This document shows, in pieces, positions 18,454 through 26,981 of a DNA stretch of 64,000 bases. Both the position numbers and the translations under genes were made by a program. Each line of letters opens with the position of its first letter. Position 1 is the stretch's first letter. The stretch is from contig NZ_CP141832.1 in NCBI RefSeq assembly GCF_043633585.1, forward strand, positions 248,001 through 312,000. Direction: 5' to 3'. The DNA is from Lacrimispora sinapis (GTDB lineage: Bacteria; Bacillota; Clostridia; Lachnospirales; Lachnospiraceae). The notes under the pieces are model-generated. The model saw nothing but the letters and a program-made list of their open reading frames with translations. It was not told where the DNA came from and ran no database searches.

Positions 18454-20041
18454 CCCTGTTTCCTTTCTCATGTTGAGCCTTCTTTTTGTTGATAATAATG
18501 GTAAAAGAGGTTCCCTCTCCCGGTTCCGATTCGATGTCCAGATATCCCTCATGCTTCTGCACGATCTCCCGGACCAGGTGCAGTCCGATGCCATGTCCTT
18601 GTTCCTTGGTGGTATACTGACGGTCAAACACCAAACCGATCTGGTCCTTTGTCATCCCGCATCCGGTGTCATCGACCACAATGGTAAGCCCTTTTTCGTC
18701 AGAAGCGATAAACAGTTCCGTCTGCTTCATATCCTGCTTTTCTTTGACCGCTTCAAATGCGTTTTCCAGCAGATTTCCGATAATGGTGACCAGTTCTCCG
18801 GTGGAAAGATAATCCGTGTGTTCGCTTAGACAGCTGTCCTTGCGGAGTATGAAATGGATATCCAGTTCTTTTGCCCGGCTCTGTTTTCCGAAAAGCAAGG
18901 CGGCCACTGTCCGGTTCTTTATCTGATGAATGATGGTGTGGTAGCCATTTTCCGTTTCAGAGGCTTCTCCGGTGATGAATTTGACGGCTTCCCGGACCTC
19001 TCCAATCTGGAGAAGGCCGGAAATGACGTGCAGCTTATTTAGATATTCGTGGGTATTGGCTCTTAAGGCTTCCACGATGTGGTTCATGCCGGTCAGCTGT
19101 TCCGCCATCTCAACAACTTCAGTCCTGTCCCTGGTAATGAGCAGGATGCCTTTGGTTCTGTCATCTTTCACAAGGGGGATCAAATTTACCAGAAGCATAT
19201 TTCCGTTGATTTCAAACAGGATACCTGTCCGGGTACGGCCGGAATGAAAGCATTGCTGAATCAGCGGATACACAGGAAGCTTGGCCGACATCCGTTCTTC
19301 CGGAAAAAATGCTTTGGCGGACTGGTTCCGGTATAGGAATTCTCCGTCCTTTCCCACAGCCGCAATCCCTTCATTTAATCTGTCCAGAATTTCTTCTCTC
19401 TGTAAATACATTCTCACAAAGGTTCCGGGTTCAAATCCCAGAAGGGACTTTCGGATGCTTCGGGAAATGATGTATGCAAAGAAAATACCAAACCCCAGTA
19501 TGGCTGAAAAGATCAGAATGAAGTGAAGGATGGCGGACCGCTGTGCCCGGTGGATGGTTTCAAGACTGGCACTTACCATGGTAAAGCCCACAAGCGTACC
19601 TTCTTTATTATAAATGGCGTGAAACGCCCGTTTCTGGACGTCTGAACTTCCCTGGGTTTGCGTGATATAAGGCTTGGACCCTTTCAAAACCGCCTCCTCA
19701 TCGCCGCCTGCAAAAATCCCTCCAATGCGGCTGTGTATGGGATGGTAAAGGCGGATGCGGTTGGTTCCTGTGATTACAATGTAATCAATATCCGGCGATT
19801 CCTTTACCAGAAGATCAAGCTTCTTTCTCTTGTCCATGGGAAACTCTTTTTGTTCCACTGCCTTTATGATACCGTCATCCTCAGAGATCAGCTTGGCAGT
19901 CCAGGAGATCTTATCCTCCAGATTTAAGTCCATATATTTTAATTGAAGCGGAAGAATATAAATGCCCATCAGAACCATAAGCCCTAAGATCAGCAGACTG
20001 TATCCCAACAGCAATTTTTTCATCACAGACAACCGGTTCAT
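18446..20041 (-). CDS. Sensor histidine kinase of citrate/malate family (DcuS/CitA type)
   Basis: 531 residues. Membrane helices at about 8-30 and 170-193 flank an extracellular PDC/PAS-like sensor of about 140 residues; this is followed by a cytoplasmic PAS domain (about 215-310), a SpoOB-type helix pair with phospho-acceptor H331 (ANTHEYLNKLH), and a HATPase domain with NLLENAFEAV, DTGCGM and GHGIGLHLV. The layout is that of DcuS, CitA and MalK, which sense di- and tricarboxylates. It starts 179 bases from the divergent malic enzyme gene and is the first gene of a two-gene operon with its regulator. Confidence 0.92.
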   Translation of the reverse strand: MNRLSVMKKLLLGYSLLILGLMVLMGIYILPLQLKYMDLNLEDKISWTAKLISEDDGIIKAVEQKEFPMDKRKKLDLLVKESPDIDYIVITGTNRIRLYHPIHSRIGGIFAGGDEEAVLKGSKPYITQTQGSSDVQKRAFHAIYNKEGTLVGFTMVSASLETIHRAQRSAILHFILIFSAILGFGIFFAYIISRSIRKSLLGFEPGTFVRMYLQREEILDRLNEGIAAVGKDGEFLYRNQSAKAFFPEERMSAKLPVYPLIQQCFHSGRTRTGILFEINGNMLLVNLIPLVKDDRTKGILLITRDRTEVVEMAEQLTGMNHIVEALRANTHEYLNKLHVISGLLQIGEVREAVKFITGEASETENGYHTIIHQIKNRTVAALLFGKQSRAKELDIHFILRKDSCLSEHTDYLSTGELVTIIGNLLENAFEAVKEKQDMKQTELFIASDEKGLTIVVDDTGCGMTKDQIGLVFDRQYTTKEQGHGIGLHLVREIVQKHEGYLDIESEPGEGTSFTIIINKKKAQHEKGNRDD

Positions 20042-20220
20042 TCCTGTTCCTCCTTACGGCTTGTAAACCATGGGGTATTTTCTCCATTATATAAAAGAAA
20101 CATTTGTATTTCCACTTTTTTTACTTTCTAAAGTCTTTCTTTATTTATTAAAACTTTTCATTGTTCCGGATTGTGATAAAGTGAAATCAGAAGCAAAAAG
20201 AATGTTAGAAAGGGGAACAA

Positions 20221-21396
20221 ATGATGGATTATAATGAGCTGGCACTTAAAATGCACGAGGAACACAAGGGGAAAATCGAGGTGGTCTCAAAGGTTAAGGT
20301 AGAGGACCGGGACGATCTAAGCACTGCCTATACGCCGGGGGTTGCAGAGCCATGCCGGAAGATTCGGGATAACAGGGAGGAGGTCTACCGTTATACGGCA
20401 AAAGGGAATTTAGTTGCGGTTGTATCGGACGGTACCGCAGTTCTGGGGTTAGGAGATATCGGTCCGGAGGCAGCCATGCCGGTCATGGAAGGAAAGTCCA
20501 TACTCTTTAAAGCCTTTGCAGGCATTGATGCTTTTCCAATCTGTCTTGATACAAAGGACACGGAAGAAATCATTGAAACGGTAAAACGGATTGCGCCTAC
20601 CTTTGGAGGAATCAATCTGGAGGATATTTCGGCTCCCCGCTGTTTTGAGATTGAAAGGCGTTTAAAAGAGGAACTGGATATTCCGGTATTTCATGATGAC
20701 CAGCATGGAACTGCCATTGTGGTTTCTGCAGGGCTGGTAGGTGCCTTAAAGTTTGTGAAAAAGGATATTCATAAGGTAAAGGCCGTCATCAATGGAGCTG
20801 GTTCCGCCGGAATCTCCATCTGCAAGCTGCTATTGGAAATCGGCATAGGAGATGTAATTTTAGTAGATAAGAATGGAATCCTGGCGCCGGGAGAGGAATG
20901 GATGAATCCGGCCCAAAAGGAGATGGCGGAGAAAACCAACCGGGAAAGGCTGCATGGAAACTTAACGGATGCCATGAAGGGCAGGGATATATTCATCGGT
21001 GTATCCGCACCCGGAGTGGTTACGGCAAAGATGGTTTCCACAATGGCAAAGGATTCCATCGTATTTGCAATGGCAAATCCGGTGCCGGAGATCACCCCGG
21101 ACGAAGCCAAGAGGGGAGGCGCCCGGATCGTTGCCACAGGCCGTTCTGATTTTCCAAACCAGATCAACAACGTTCTTGTTTTTCCCGGCATATTCCGGGG
21201 GGCACTTGATGCAAGAGCAAAGGATATTACGGAGAAGATGAAAATTGCTGCGGTTTACGCCATTGCCGATATTATTCCGGAGGAAGAACTGATCGAAGAG
21301 TATATTATTCCAGGCGCCTTTGATAAGAGGGTGGCAGAACGGGTGGCAAAAGCAGTTGCAGAGACGGCAGTGGAAGAGGGCATAACCAGATCATAA
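20221..21396 (+). CDS. Malic enzyme, NAD(P)-dependent, short form
   Basis: 391 residues, the short bacterial type lacking a phosphotransacetylase tail. The N-terminal domain has the tyrosine of STAYTPGVA and the lysine of GKSILFKAF; metal ligands lie in INLEDI and FHDDQHGTA; the Rossmann motif is GAGSAGIS near residue 198. It decarboxylates malate to pyruvate with reduction of NAD(P)+. ATG at 20221 or 20224 both follow AAAGGGG. It is 33 bases before a 2-hydroxycarboxylate transporter gene and divergent from the sensor kinase, so this is a malate uptake and fermentation module. Confidence 0.93.
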   Translation: MMDYNELALKMHEEHKGKIEVVSKVKVEDRDDLSTAYTPGVAEPCRKIRDNREEVYRYTAKGNLVAVVSDGTAVLGLGDIGPEAAMPVMEGKSILFKAFAGIDAFPICLDTKDTEEIIETVKRIAPTFGGINLEDISAPRCFEIERRLKEELDIPVFHDDQHGTAIVVSAGLVGALKFVKKDIHKVKAVINGAGSAGISICKLLLEIGIGDVILVDKNGILAPGEEWMNPAQKEMAEKTNRERLHGNLTDAMKGRDIFIGVSAPGVVTAKMVSTMAKDSIVFAMANPVPEITPDEAKRGGARIVATGRSDFPNQINNVLVFPGIFRGALDARAKDITEKMKIAAVYAIADIIPEEELIEEYIIPGAFDKRVAERVAKAVAETAVEEGITRS

Positions 21397-21429
21397 AAAG
21401 AATACGCTGCGCAAACAGGAGGGAAAAGA

Positions 21430-22746
21430 ATGATAGATGCACAAGCAATAAAAAAGCCGGCTTCCGGGACCAGAGTTTTTGAGGGCATTCAAATTATGGG
21501 GATGTCACTTCCGGTCTATTTTCTGGTCAGTTTTCTGATCTTATTTGCTTCCATAACGGAGATACTGCCTCAAAATATGGTAGGCGCTTTGGCGGTCATG
21601 ATGGTGCTTGGAAGCCTGTTTCATCGGATGGGAAGCCGGATTCCCATCATACGTTCTTATCTTGGGGGAGGAGCTGTATTCTGTATTTTTGCCTCCTCAG
21701 CCCTGGCAACCTTTGGTCTTCTGCCTGCCAGCGTTGTACAAAACTGTAAGAACTTTATGAATGAAGTGGGATTTTTGGATTTTTATATTTCAGCTTTGAT
21801 AACGGGAAGCATTCTGGGAATGAACCGTGATCTGTTAAAAAAAGCTGCCATACGGTTTCTGCCGGTATCGTTCCTCTCTATGGCATGCGCCTTACTTATA
21901 GCCGGAATCATGGGGATAATTACCGGTTATGGATTTGGTGAAACCATTCTCTACATCGCCATGCCGATGATGAGCGGGGGAATGGGAGCAGGGGTGATTC
22001 CTCTGTCGGGCATTTATGCAAATGCCACCGGACTTGACAGTGCCGTTATTGTATCAAGGATGATTCCGGCTTCCACCATAGGCAATGTTCTTGCCATAAT
22101 CTGTGCGGCACTGATTGCCAGGCTTGGTGCCGGGTTTCCGTCTCTCAATGGCAATGGCAGGCTTATGGAGGTTGGGGAGGAACCGGCAGAGGAACAGAAA
22201 AAACCGGCCCTCACCGTGGAGGCAATGGGAACGGGACTTGTTTTTTCCCTTGCGTTTTTTACGGCGGGTGCAGTGATCAACCGGATTTTTCCCAATATCC
22301 ATGCCTATGCATTCATGATCATTCTCGTGGTCATCTGTAAAATATGCGGTTTCATTCCTTCAAAGTATGAGGAAGCCGCCGTATCCTGGAGCAAGTTTGT
22401 CATGCAGAACTTAACCAATGCTCTTTTGGCAGGAATCGGGATTGCACTATTGAATTTAAAGGTGCTGGCGGCGGCCCTGTCTCCGGTGTACTTACTGATC
22501 TGCGTGGCAATCATCCTGACGGTATCGGTCTGTTCCGGGATTCTTGGAAAGCTGGTAGGCTTTTATCCCGTGGAGGCTTCCATTACCGCAGGACTTTGCA
22601 CCAACAGCATGGGCGGCACAGGAAATATTGCAGTGCTGTCTGCGGCTGATCGAATGGAACTCATTCCCTTTGCCCAGATGGCCACCAGGCTGGGAGGCGC
22701 CATGATCCTGATCTCAGCCAGTTTTTTGGTCCGCTTGCTGACCTAG
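21430..22746 (+). CDS. 2-hydroxycarboxylate transporter (CitS/MaeN/CimH family)
   Basis: 438 residues, about eleven membrane helices. The two family-defining GGXG re-entrant loop motifs are visible as SGGMGAGVIPLS (about residue 180) and NSMGGTGNIAVLS (about residue 395). Members carry citrate, malate or lactate by Na+ symport or substrate exchange. With malic enzyme as the upstream partner, L-malate is the best guess, but citrate exchange is possible. The ATG follows AGGAGG. No terminator is clear immediately downstream; a small-RNA gene begins about 110 bases later. Confidence 0.92.
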   Translation: MIDAQAIKKPASGTRVFEGIQIMGMSLPVYFLVSFLILFASITEILPQNMVGALAVMMVLGSLFHRMGSRIPIIRSYLGGGAVFCIFASSALATFGLLPASVVQNCKNFMNEVGFLDFYISALITGSILGMNRDLLKKAAIRFLPVSFLSMACALLIAGIMGIITGYGFGETILYIAMPMMSGGMGAGVIPLSGIYANATGLDSAVIVSRMIPASTIGNVLAIICAALIARLGAGFPSLNGNGRLMEVGEEPAEEQKKPALTVEAMGTGLVFSLAFFTAGAVINRIFPNIHAYAFMIILVVICKICGFIPSKYEEAAVSWSKFVMQNLTNALLAGIGIALLNLKVLAAALSPVYLLICVAIILTVSVCSGILGKLVGFYPVEASITAGLCTNSMGGTGNIAVLSAADRMELIPFAQMATRLGGAMILISASFLVRLLT

Positions 22747-22822
22747 GGTACTGCAAAACTGTTTTTAGCAGAATATTTTGTAAATTAAAGGAGTTATTGA
22801 GAAATGGTTTCAATAAAACCTC

Positions 22823-22851
22823 TTGATTTTTTGATTGTCCCATGATACTAT
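22823..22851 (+). promoter_or_regulatory. Promoter of small RNA copy A
   Basis: TTGATT, 17-base spacer, TACTAT. The same hexamers, spacing and surrounding ATGATACTATA occur before copy B. The predicted start, base 22858, is the first base of the conserved 5' hairpin. Confidence 0.72.
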
Positions 22852-22857
22852 ATGGGT

Positions 22858-22997
22858 AGTTAGCTAACACTAACTACGTGTGAATATTCTATACATCAGA
22901 CTAACCCTCTGAGATTCTCCTTCATTGACCCGTGAAGGATCATGACTCCTACGAAAAGGCCGTCCCTGTAACCGCATGACAGGGCCGGCCTTTTCGA
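22858..22997 (+). ncRNA. Putative small structured RNA, copy A
   Basis: About 140 nt with four hairpins: H1 AGTTAG/CTAACT (22858-22875); H2 TCAGA/TCTGA with loop CUAACCC (22896-22912); H3 TCCTTCA/TGAAGGA with a GACCC-bearing loop (22918-22939); and a terminator stem (22954-22994) whose loop is AACCGCATG, ending in TTTT. A single-stranded CAUGACUCCUACGAAA joins H3 and the terminator. Copy B, 1.17 kb downstream, shares every loop and linker while stem bases differ. It has its own promoter, and the downstream esterase gene has a separate one, so I read it as a free-standing sRNA. I do not recognise the family. Confidence 0.75.
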
Positions 22998-23084
22998 TTT
23001 TGCTGTGGAAAACCAGACGAACATTGGGAGATTACCGGGAAAACTATACATTTCTTGCGTATTAAAAAAAAAAAATGTTTCACC

Positions 23085-23113
23085 TGGTTTTCCTGGTTCG
23101 TTCTTTGTATAAT
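23085..23113 (+). promoter_or_regulatory. Possible promoter of the esterase gene
   Basis: TGGTTT, 17-base spacer, TATAAT (23108-23113), 55 bases before the esterase start and after the terminator of RNA copy A. The -35 is weak. Confidence 0.45.
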
Positions 23114-23167
23114 AAGAAAAAATGGAAATTTTAAGATTTCTGATAACAAGTGTTAGGAGGACCAATC

Positions 23168-23968
23168 ATGGCCAGTATGAATTGTCATTATTACAGTTTT
23201 TCTCTGATGCGTTCCGTGGATATCAATGTGATTATCCCAACTCCGGAGAGCGATGAACAAATCACCAACGAGGAAACAAAGAAGGCGTACCATTATGAAA
23301 CCGGACTTCCGGTTCTCTATCTGCTTCATGGTGCGTTCGGGGATTACAGCTCCTGGGTTCGTTATTCCAACATTGAGCGGTATGCCCAAAAGCATTGTGT
23401 GGCAGTGGTTATGGCCTCTGCAGCAAATAGCTTTTACCAGGACATGTACCGGGGAGATGCCTATTTTACATTTTTTACAGAGGAGCTTCCGGCGTTTATC
23501 GGAAGTGTTTTCCCCATTTCCAAAAAGCGGGAGGATACCTTTGTGGCAGGTCTTTCCATGGGAGGATACGGCGCCTGGTTTATGGCGCTTTCTAAACCGG
23601 AGCAGTATGCGAAGGCAGCCAGCCTGTCCGGGGCGCTTGACCTTGCCATGACTTATGAGGGGACGAAACAAGGGGATATGAAAGGACCGTTTTTCTGGGA
23701 GCAGATCTTTGAAAATCCGGAGTTGATTTCAGGAAGTGATGCAGATCTTCTCACTCTTTATGACCGCTGTGAGGCCGCGGGAACGATCCCGGAGCTTTAC
23801 TATGCCTGCGGAACGGAAGACTTTGTATATGAGATGAATCTGTCCGTGAAAAGAGGGCTGGAGGAACGGGGAGCCAATGCCGTTTACGAAGAAGGTCCGG
23901 GCGGTCATACCTGGGATTTTTGGGACACGTATATCCAAAAAGTTTTACAGTGGATGCTTCCGGTATAA
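23168..23968 (+). CDS. Alpha/beta-hydrolase, esterase D / S-formylglutathione hydrolase type
   Basis: 266 residues from ATG 23168, which follows AGGAGG at good spacing. No signal peptide, so cytoplasmic. The fold is that of the putative-esterase family (EstA/FrmB): oxyanion region YLLHGAFGD, nucleophile Ser in GLSMGGYGAW near residue 136, and catalytic His in GGHTWDFWD near 242. Such enzymes cleave small acyl esters, including acetylated sugars. It stands alone between two copies of a putative sRNA and has no clear functional link to the malate genes or to the Nik-like cluster. Confidence 0.87.
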   Translation: MASMNCHYYSFSLMRSVDINVIIPTPESDEQITNEETKKAYHYETGLPVLYLLHGAFGDYSSWVRYSNIERYAQKHCVAVVMASAANSFYQDMYRGDAYFTFFTEELPAFIGSVFPISKKREDTFVAGLSMGGYGAWFMALSKPEQYAKAASLSGALDLAMTYEGTKQGDMKGPFFWEQIFENPELISGSDADLLTLYDRCEAAGTIPELYYACGTEDFVYEMNLSVKRGLEERGANAVYEEGPGGHTWDFWDTYIQKVLQWMLPV

Positions 23969-23994
23969 ATGAAAAACCTTTTCATTATTACTGC

Positions 23995-24023
23995 TTGCAT
24001 TTTCCGGGTATCTATGATACTAT
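23995..24023 (+). promoter_or_regulatory. Promoter of small RNA copy B
   Basis: TTGCAT, 17-base spacer, TACTAT, with the same ATGATACTATA context as copy A. Predicted start is 24030, the first base of the 5' hairpin, as in copy A. Confidence 0.72.
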
Positions 24024-24029
24024 ACTGAT

Positions 24030-24164
24030 AGTTAGTTTTAGCTAACTGCGTGTGAATATTCTAATCAGACTAACCCTCTGATCCATCCTTCATTTGACCC
24101 ATGAAGGATCATGACTCCTGCGAAAGAGCCGCCCCTGTTACCGCATGACAGGAGCGGCTTTTTT
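24030..24164 (+). ncRNA. Putative small structured RNA, copy B
   Basis: About 135 nt, colinear with copy A: H1 AGTTAG/CTAACT (24030-24047) with a different loop; H2 ATCAGA/TCTGAT with loop CUAACCC (24064-24082); H3 ATCCTTCAT/ATGAAGGAT, nine perfect pairs with loop UUGACCC (24085-24109); single-stranded CAUGACUCCUGCGAAA; and a terminator AGCCGC..CCTGT/ACAGG..GCGGCT with loop TACCGCATG, then six T. Stem sequences differ from copy A with pairing kept, which argues for selection on RNA structure. The LysR gene starts 58 bases later, so a leader role for this copy is not excluded. Confidence 0.75.
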
Positions 24165-24221
24165 GCAGCGTTTTTTACATAGAAAAAAGCGGATATCCAG
24201 GATAAGAAAGGGGAATTACCA

Positions 24222-25148
24222 TTGGAAATCAAGCAATTGGAATACTTTGTGGCGACCGCAGACCACGGCAGTCTGAATAAGGCGGCGGAGCAGCTCTATA
24301 CCTCCCAGCCCAATGTCAGCAAGGTGATCGCCAATTTGGAAAAGGAACTGGGCGTTGCATTATTTGAACGCAACAGCAGAGGGATGAAAATTACGGAGCA
24401 GGGGAATCTGCTTTATGGCTATGCCCGTTCCATTTTAAAAAGCTCCAATATGATCCACGCTCTGGTTCAGAAGAAGACCGGCAGTTATTTCTGTGTTTCC
24501 GGCTATCAGAGCAGTATTCTCACCAGACTGGTGGCGGATATTTATGAAAAATATAAAGGCAAAGGCATCAAATTCGGTTACCGGGAGGGAACGGTGGAGG
24601 AAATCACCGATGATGTATCCGAACACGTATCGGAAATAGGCATCGTTTACCTGGCTCACTCCCAGCTTCCCTGTTTCCGCCATATCATGTGGCATAAGAA
24701 ACTGGAATACCACCCCCTGGCTGACCGGGGCATCTGCATCTATATGGGGAGAAACCACCCCTGGTATCATAGAAAATTTCTGGAATTTGATGAATTAAAG
24801 GAACTGAAATTCATTGAGGGGACCGAAGATTTTTTTGCCATGGAACACCACATTGAACGGATCAGTGTGGGTGCGGTTCAGATGGAAAATTTGGATAATG
24901 CGGTCTATACCAACAGCGATTATATGATTCATAATATGCTAAAGCATACCGATGTCTGCTGCATGGGAATTGATTTTGTTTCCAGACATTATGAAGCCCA
25001 GGAAATTAAGGCGTTGAAGGTGAAAAACTGTGAGAAGTTTTTAACCCTTGGATACGTCAAGCAAAAGAAAAAGGAGCTGTCCCCGGAAGCCCGGTTTTAT
25101 ATCAGCCAGCTGGAAATGAGGCTGAAAGGCTATAACGAATCGTTATAA
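24222..25148 (+). CDS. LysR-family transcriptional regulator
   Basis: 308 residues from a TTG start behind AAAGGGG. The N-terminal winged helix-turn-helix (residues 1-65: QLEYFVATADHGSLNKAAEQL, then SQPNVSKVIANLEKELG) is followed by a divergent substrate-binding domain. The effector cannot be read from sequence. It lies 82 bases upstream of the Nik-like solute-binding gene in the same orientation, and an inverted repeat AGTTA-N4-TAACT sits in that gene's promoter, so control of the importer is likely. Confidence 0.88.
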   Translation: MEIKQLEYFVATADHGSLNKAAEQLYTSQPNVSKVIANLEKELGVALFERNSRGMKITEQGNLLYGYARSILKSSNMIHALVQKKTGSYFCVSGYQSSILTRLVADIYEKYKGKGIKFGYREGTVEEITDDVSEHVSEIGIVYLAHSQLPCFRHIMWHKKLEYHPLADRGICIYMGRNHPWYHRKFLEFDELKELKFIEGTEDFFAMEHHIERISVGAVQMENLDNAVYTNSDYMIHNMLKHTDVCCMGIDFVSRHYEAQEIKALKVKNCEKFLTLGYVKQKKKELSPEARFYISQLEMRLKGYNESL

Positions 25149-25169
25149 CAACGCCTCCCTGTTTTGATA

Positions 25170-25199
25170 TTGGTAAGTTATGACTAACTATGCTATAGT
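25170..25199 (+). promoter_or_regulatory. Promoter with inverted repeat before the Nik-like operon
   Basis: TTGGTA, 18-base spacer, TATAGT. The spacer holds AGTTATGACTAACT (25176-25189), an inverted repeat whose arms resemble those of the AGTTAG/CTAACT element at the sRNA start points. Probable operator for the LysR protein or another regulator. Confidence 0.5.
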
Positions 25200-25230
25200 A
25201 GATACCGTAATTAAAACAGGAGGTACCATT

Positions 25231-26868
25231 ATGAAAAAAACGTTATTATATACGTGTCTTGCAGGTGTTTTGACTGCAGCAGTTTTAGCCGGCTGTTCCA
25301 AATCCGCAGCAGGAGGGAAAGAAGCAGCGGATGGTTCGGTAAAGGCGGAGGAAAGCCGGGCAGAAGGCGGGGGAAGCGAAGGAAAAGAGGAACTGGTATT
25401 TGTAAACTACCGTGATATCAGAGACTTAAACCCTCATCTGTATGCCGGTGAAATGTACGCTCAGGAAATGCTCTATGAGACTTTGGTGACCATTACGGAA
25501 GACGGATATGCGCCTTGTCTGGCAGAGAGCTGGACCATCAGCGAGGACGGCAGGACCTATACCTTTAAAATCCGCAAGGGAGTGACCTTCTCCGACGGTG
25601 AGGTTTGCGATGCCAATGCCATCAAAGCCAATTTTGACGCCATCATTGAGAATAAGGACCGCCATACCTGGCTTGAGATGATGAATCTGTTGGTAGGGGT
25701 TTCCGCTCCGGATGCAGAGACCTTTGTGATCGAGCTTTCAAAGCCTTATTACCCAATGCTTACAGAGCTTGGAGTCACCAGACCGTTCGCCATGATTTCC
25801 CCGAAAGCCATGAAGGACGGAAGCACCAAGGACGGGGTAAATGGATACATCGGAACCGGACAGTATGTGCTGAAGGAATCCGTAACCGATGAATATGCAG
25901 TTTTTGAGGCCAATGAGAATTACTGGGGAGAAAAGCCAAAGGTGAAAAAGATCACCGTAAAGGTGATTCCGGACAACCAGACCCGGATTCTGGCACTTGA
26001 AAAGGGAGAGATCGACTTGATCTTCGGCAAAAACATGATTGATGCCGATGCAGTAAATAAATATAAAGAAAGCAGTGATTTTGAAGTTGCTTTATCCAAC
26101 CCGACTTCCACAAGACAGATCGTTCTGAATACGACCAATGAGATTTTAAAGGATACGGCTGTACGTCAGGCCCTGCAGCACGCCACCAACCGCCAGGCCA
26201 TTTCCGACGGCATCTTTTACGGTTTGGAGGCTCCTGCAGATACGCTGTTTGCAAGCTCCATTCCTTATTGCAACATCGGGTTAAAGGCCTATGCATACGA
26301 TGAGAAGCTGGCAGGAGAAATGCTTGATGAAGCCGGCTGGGTGATGGGAAGCGGCGGTGTCCGGGAAAAAGACGGAAAGGCCTTAAAGCTCAGCCTTTTA
26401 TACAACAGTGACAGTGTAACGGAAAAGACCATTGCAGAATATTTACAGTCTGAATATGGCAAGCTTGGGATCGGCCTGGAAATCAAGGGCGAGGAGGAGC
26501 AGTCTTACCGGGATAACATGAAGGCAGGACATTTTGACATGGTGTTCAATATCTGCTGGGGAACCCCTTACGATCCCCAGTCCTCCCTGGCAGCCATGAG
26601 ACAGCCGGTATACGGTGACTTTGCAGCGCAGCAGGGACTGGCGGACAAAGCGGAGATTGATGAGGCCATTACAGAAATTCTTGTTTCCACCGACGAGACA
26701 AAGCGTCAGGAGCTTTATACCTTTGTACTGACCAGACTTCATGAGGATGCAGTATACATTCCTCTGACTTATGAATGCAACAAGGCGATCTATACGTCTG
26801 ACTTAAAAGGGGTCGGTTTCACCCAGACCCAGTATGAAGTTCCGTTTGGACAGATGTATTTTGAATAA
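25231..26868 (+). CDS. NikA-like ABC solute-binding lipoprotein
   Basis: 545 residues from ATG 25231 (AGGAGG upstream), with a lipoprotein signal ending in VLAGC. It belongs to the peptide/nickel SBP_bac_5 family and is colinear with E. coli NikA as I recall it: DLNPHLYAGEMYAQ, LAESWTISEDGRTYTF, RHTWLEM, ENYWGEKPKVKKI and WGTPYDP. The Trp and Tyr of that last motif (W398 and Y402 in NikA) are kept, but the site aligned with nickel-ligand His416 is Tyr (MRQPVYGDF). The ligand may be a different metal complex or a small peptide-like molecule. It is the first gene of a nikABCDE-like operon and is followed by an intrinsic hairpin that should make it the most abundant product. Confidence 0.85.
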   Translation: MKKTLLYTCLAGVLTAAVLAGCSKSAAGGKEAADGSVKAEESRAEGGGSEGKEELVFVNYRDIRDLNPHLYAGEMYAQEMLYETLVTITEDGYAPCLAESWTISEDGRTYTFKIRKGVTFSDGEVCDANAIKANFDAIIENKDRHTWLEMMNLLVGVSAPDAETFVIELSKPYYPMLTELGVTRPFAMISPKAMKDGSTKDGVNGYIGTGQYVLKESVTDEYAVFEANENYWGEKPKVKKITVKVIPDNQTRILALEKGEIDLIFGKNMIDADAVNKYKESSDFEVALSNPTSTRQIVLNTTNEILKDTAVRQALQHATNRQAISDGIFYGLEAPADTLFASSIPYCNIGLKAYAYDEKLAGEMLDEAGWVMGSGGVREKDGKALKLSLLYNSDSVTEKTIAEYLQSEYGKLGIGLEIKGEEEQSYRDNMKAGHFDMVFNICWGTPYDPQSSLAAMRQPVYGDFAAQQGLADKAEIDEAITEILVSTDETKRQELYTFVLTRLHEDAVYIPLTYECNKAIYTSDLKGVGFTQTQYEVPFGQMYFE

Positions 26869-26917
26869 TGACAAAAGAGAAATGACTTTTGCCGGAATCC
26901 GAAGGGAAAACCGCAGA

Positions 26918-26947
26918 GGGGGGACCAGAGGCTGGTCCCCCCTTTTT
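26918..26947 (+). terminator. Intrinsic terminator between SBP and permease genes
   Basis: GGGGGGACCAG pairs perfectly with CTGGTCCCCCC over a 3-base loop and is followed by TTTTT. It lies inside the operon, so partial readthrough would set a high SBP-to-permease ratio. Confidence 0.88.
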
Positions 26948-26981
26948 AACCCTTCCCCTCATTGATTTTGGAGGTAATGAG

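Noticed and set aside
22858..24164. Reading the twin RNAs as riboswitches for the esterase and LysR genes.
   Set aside because: The two downstream genes are unrelated, copy A is 170 bases from the esterase with a separate promoter between, and no known aptamer core was recognised. For copy B alone a leader role remains possible.
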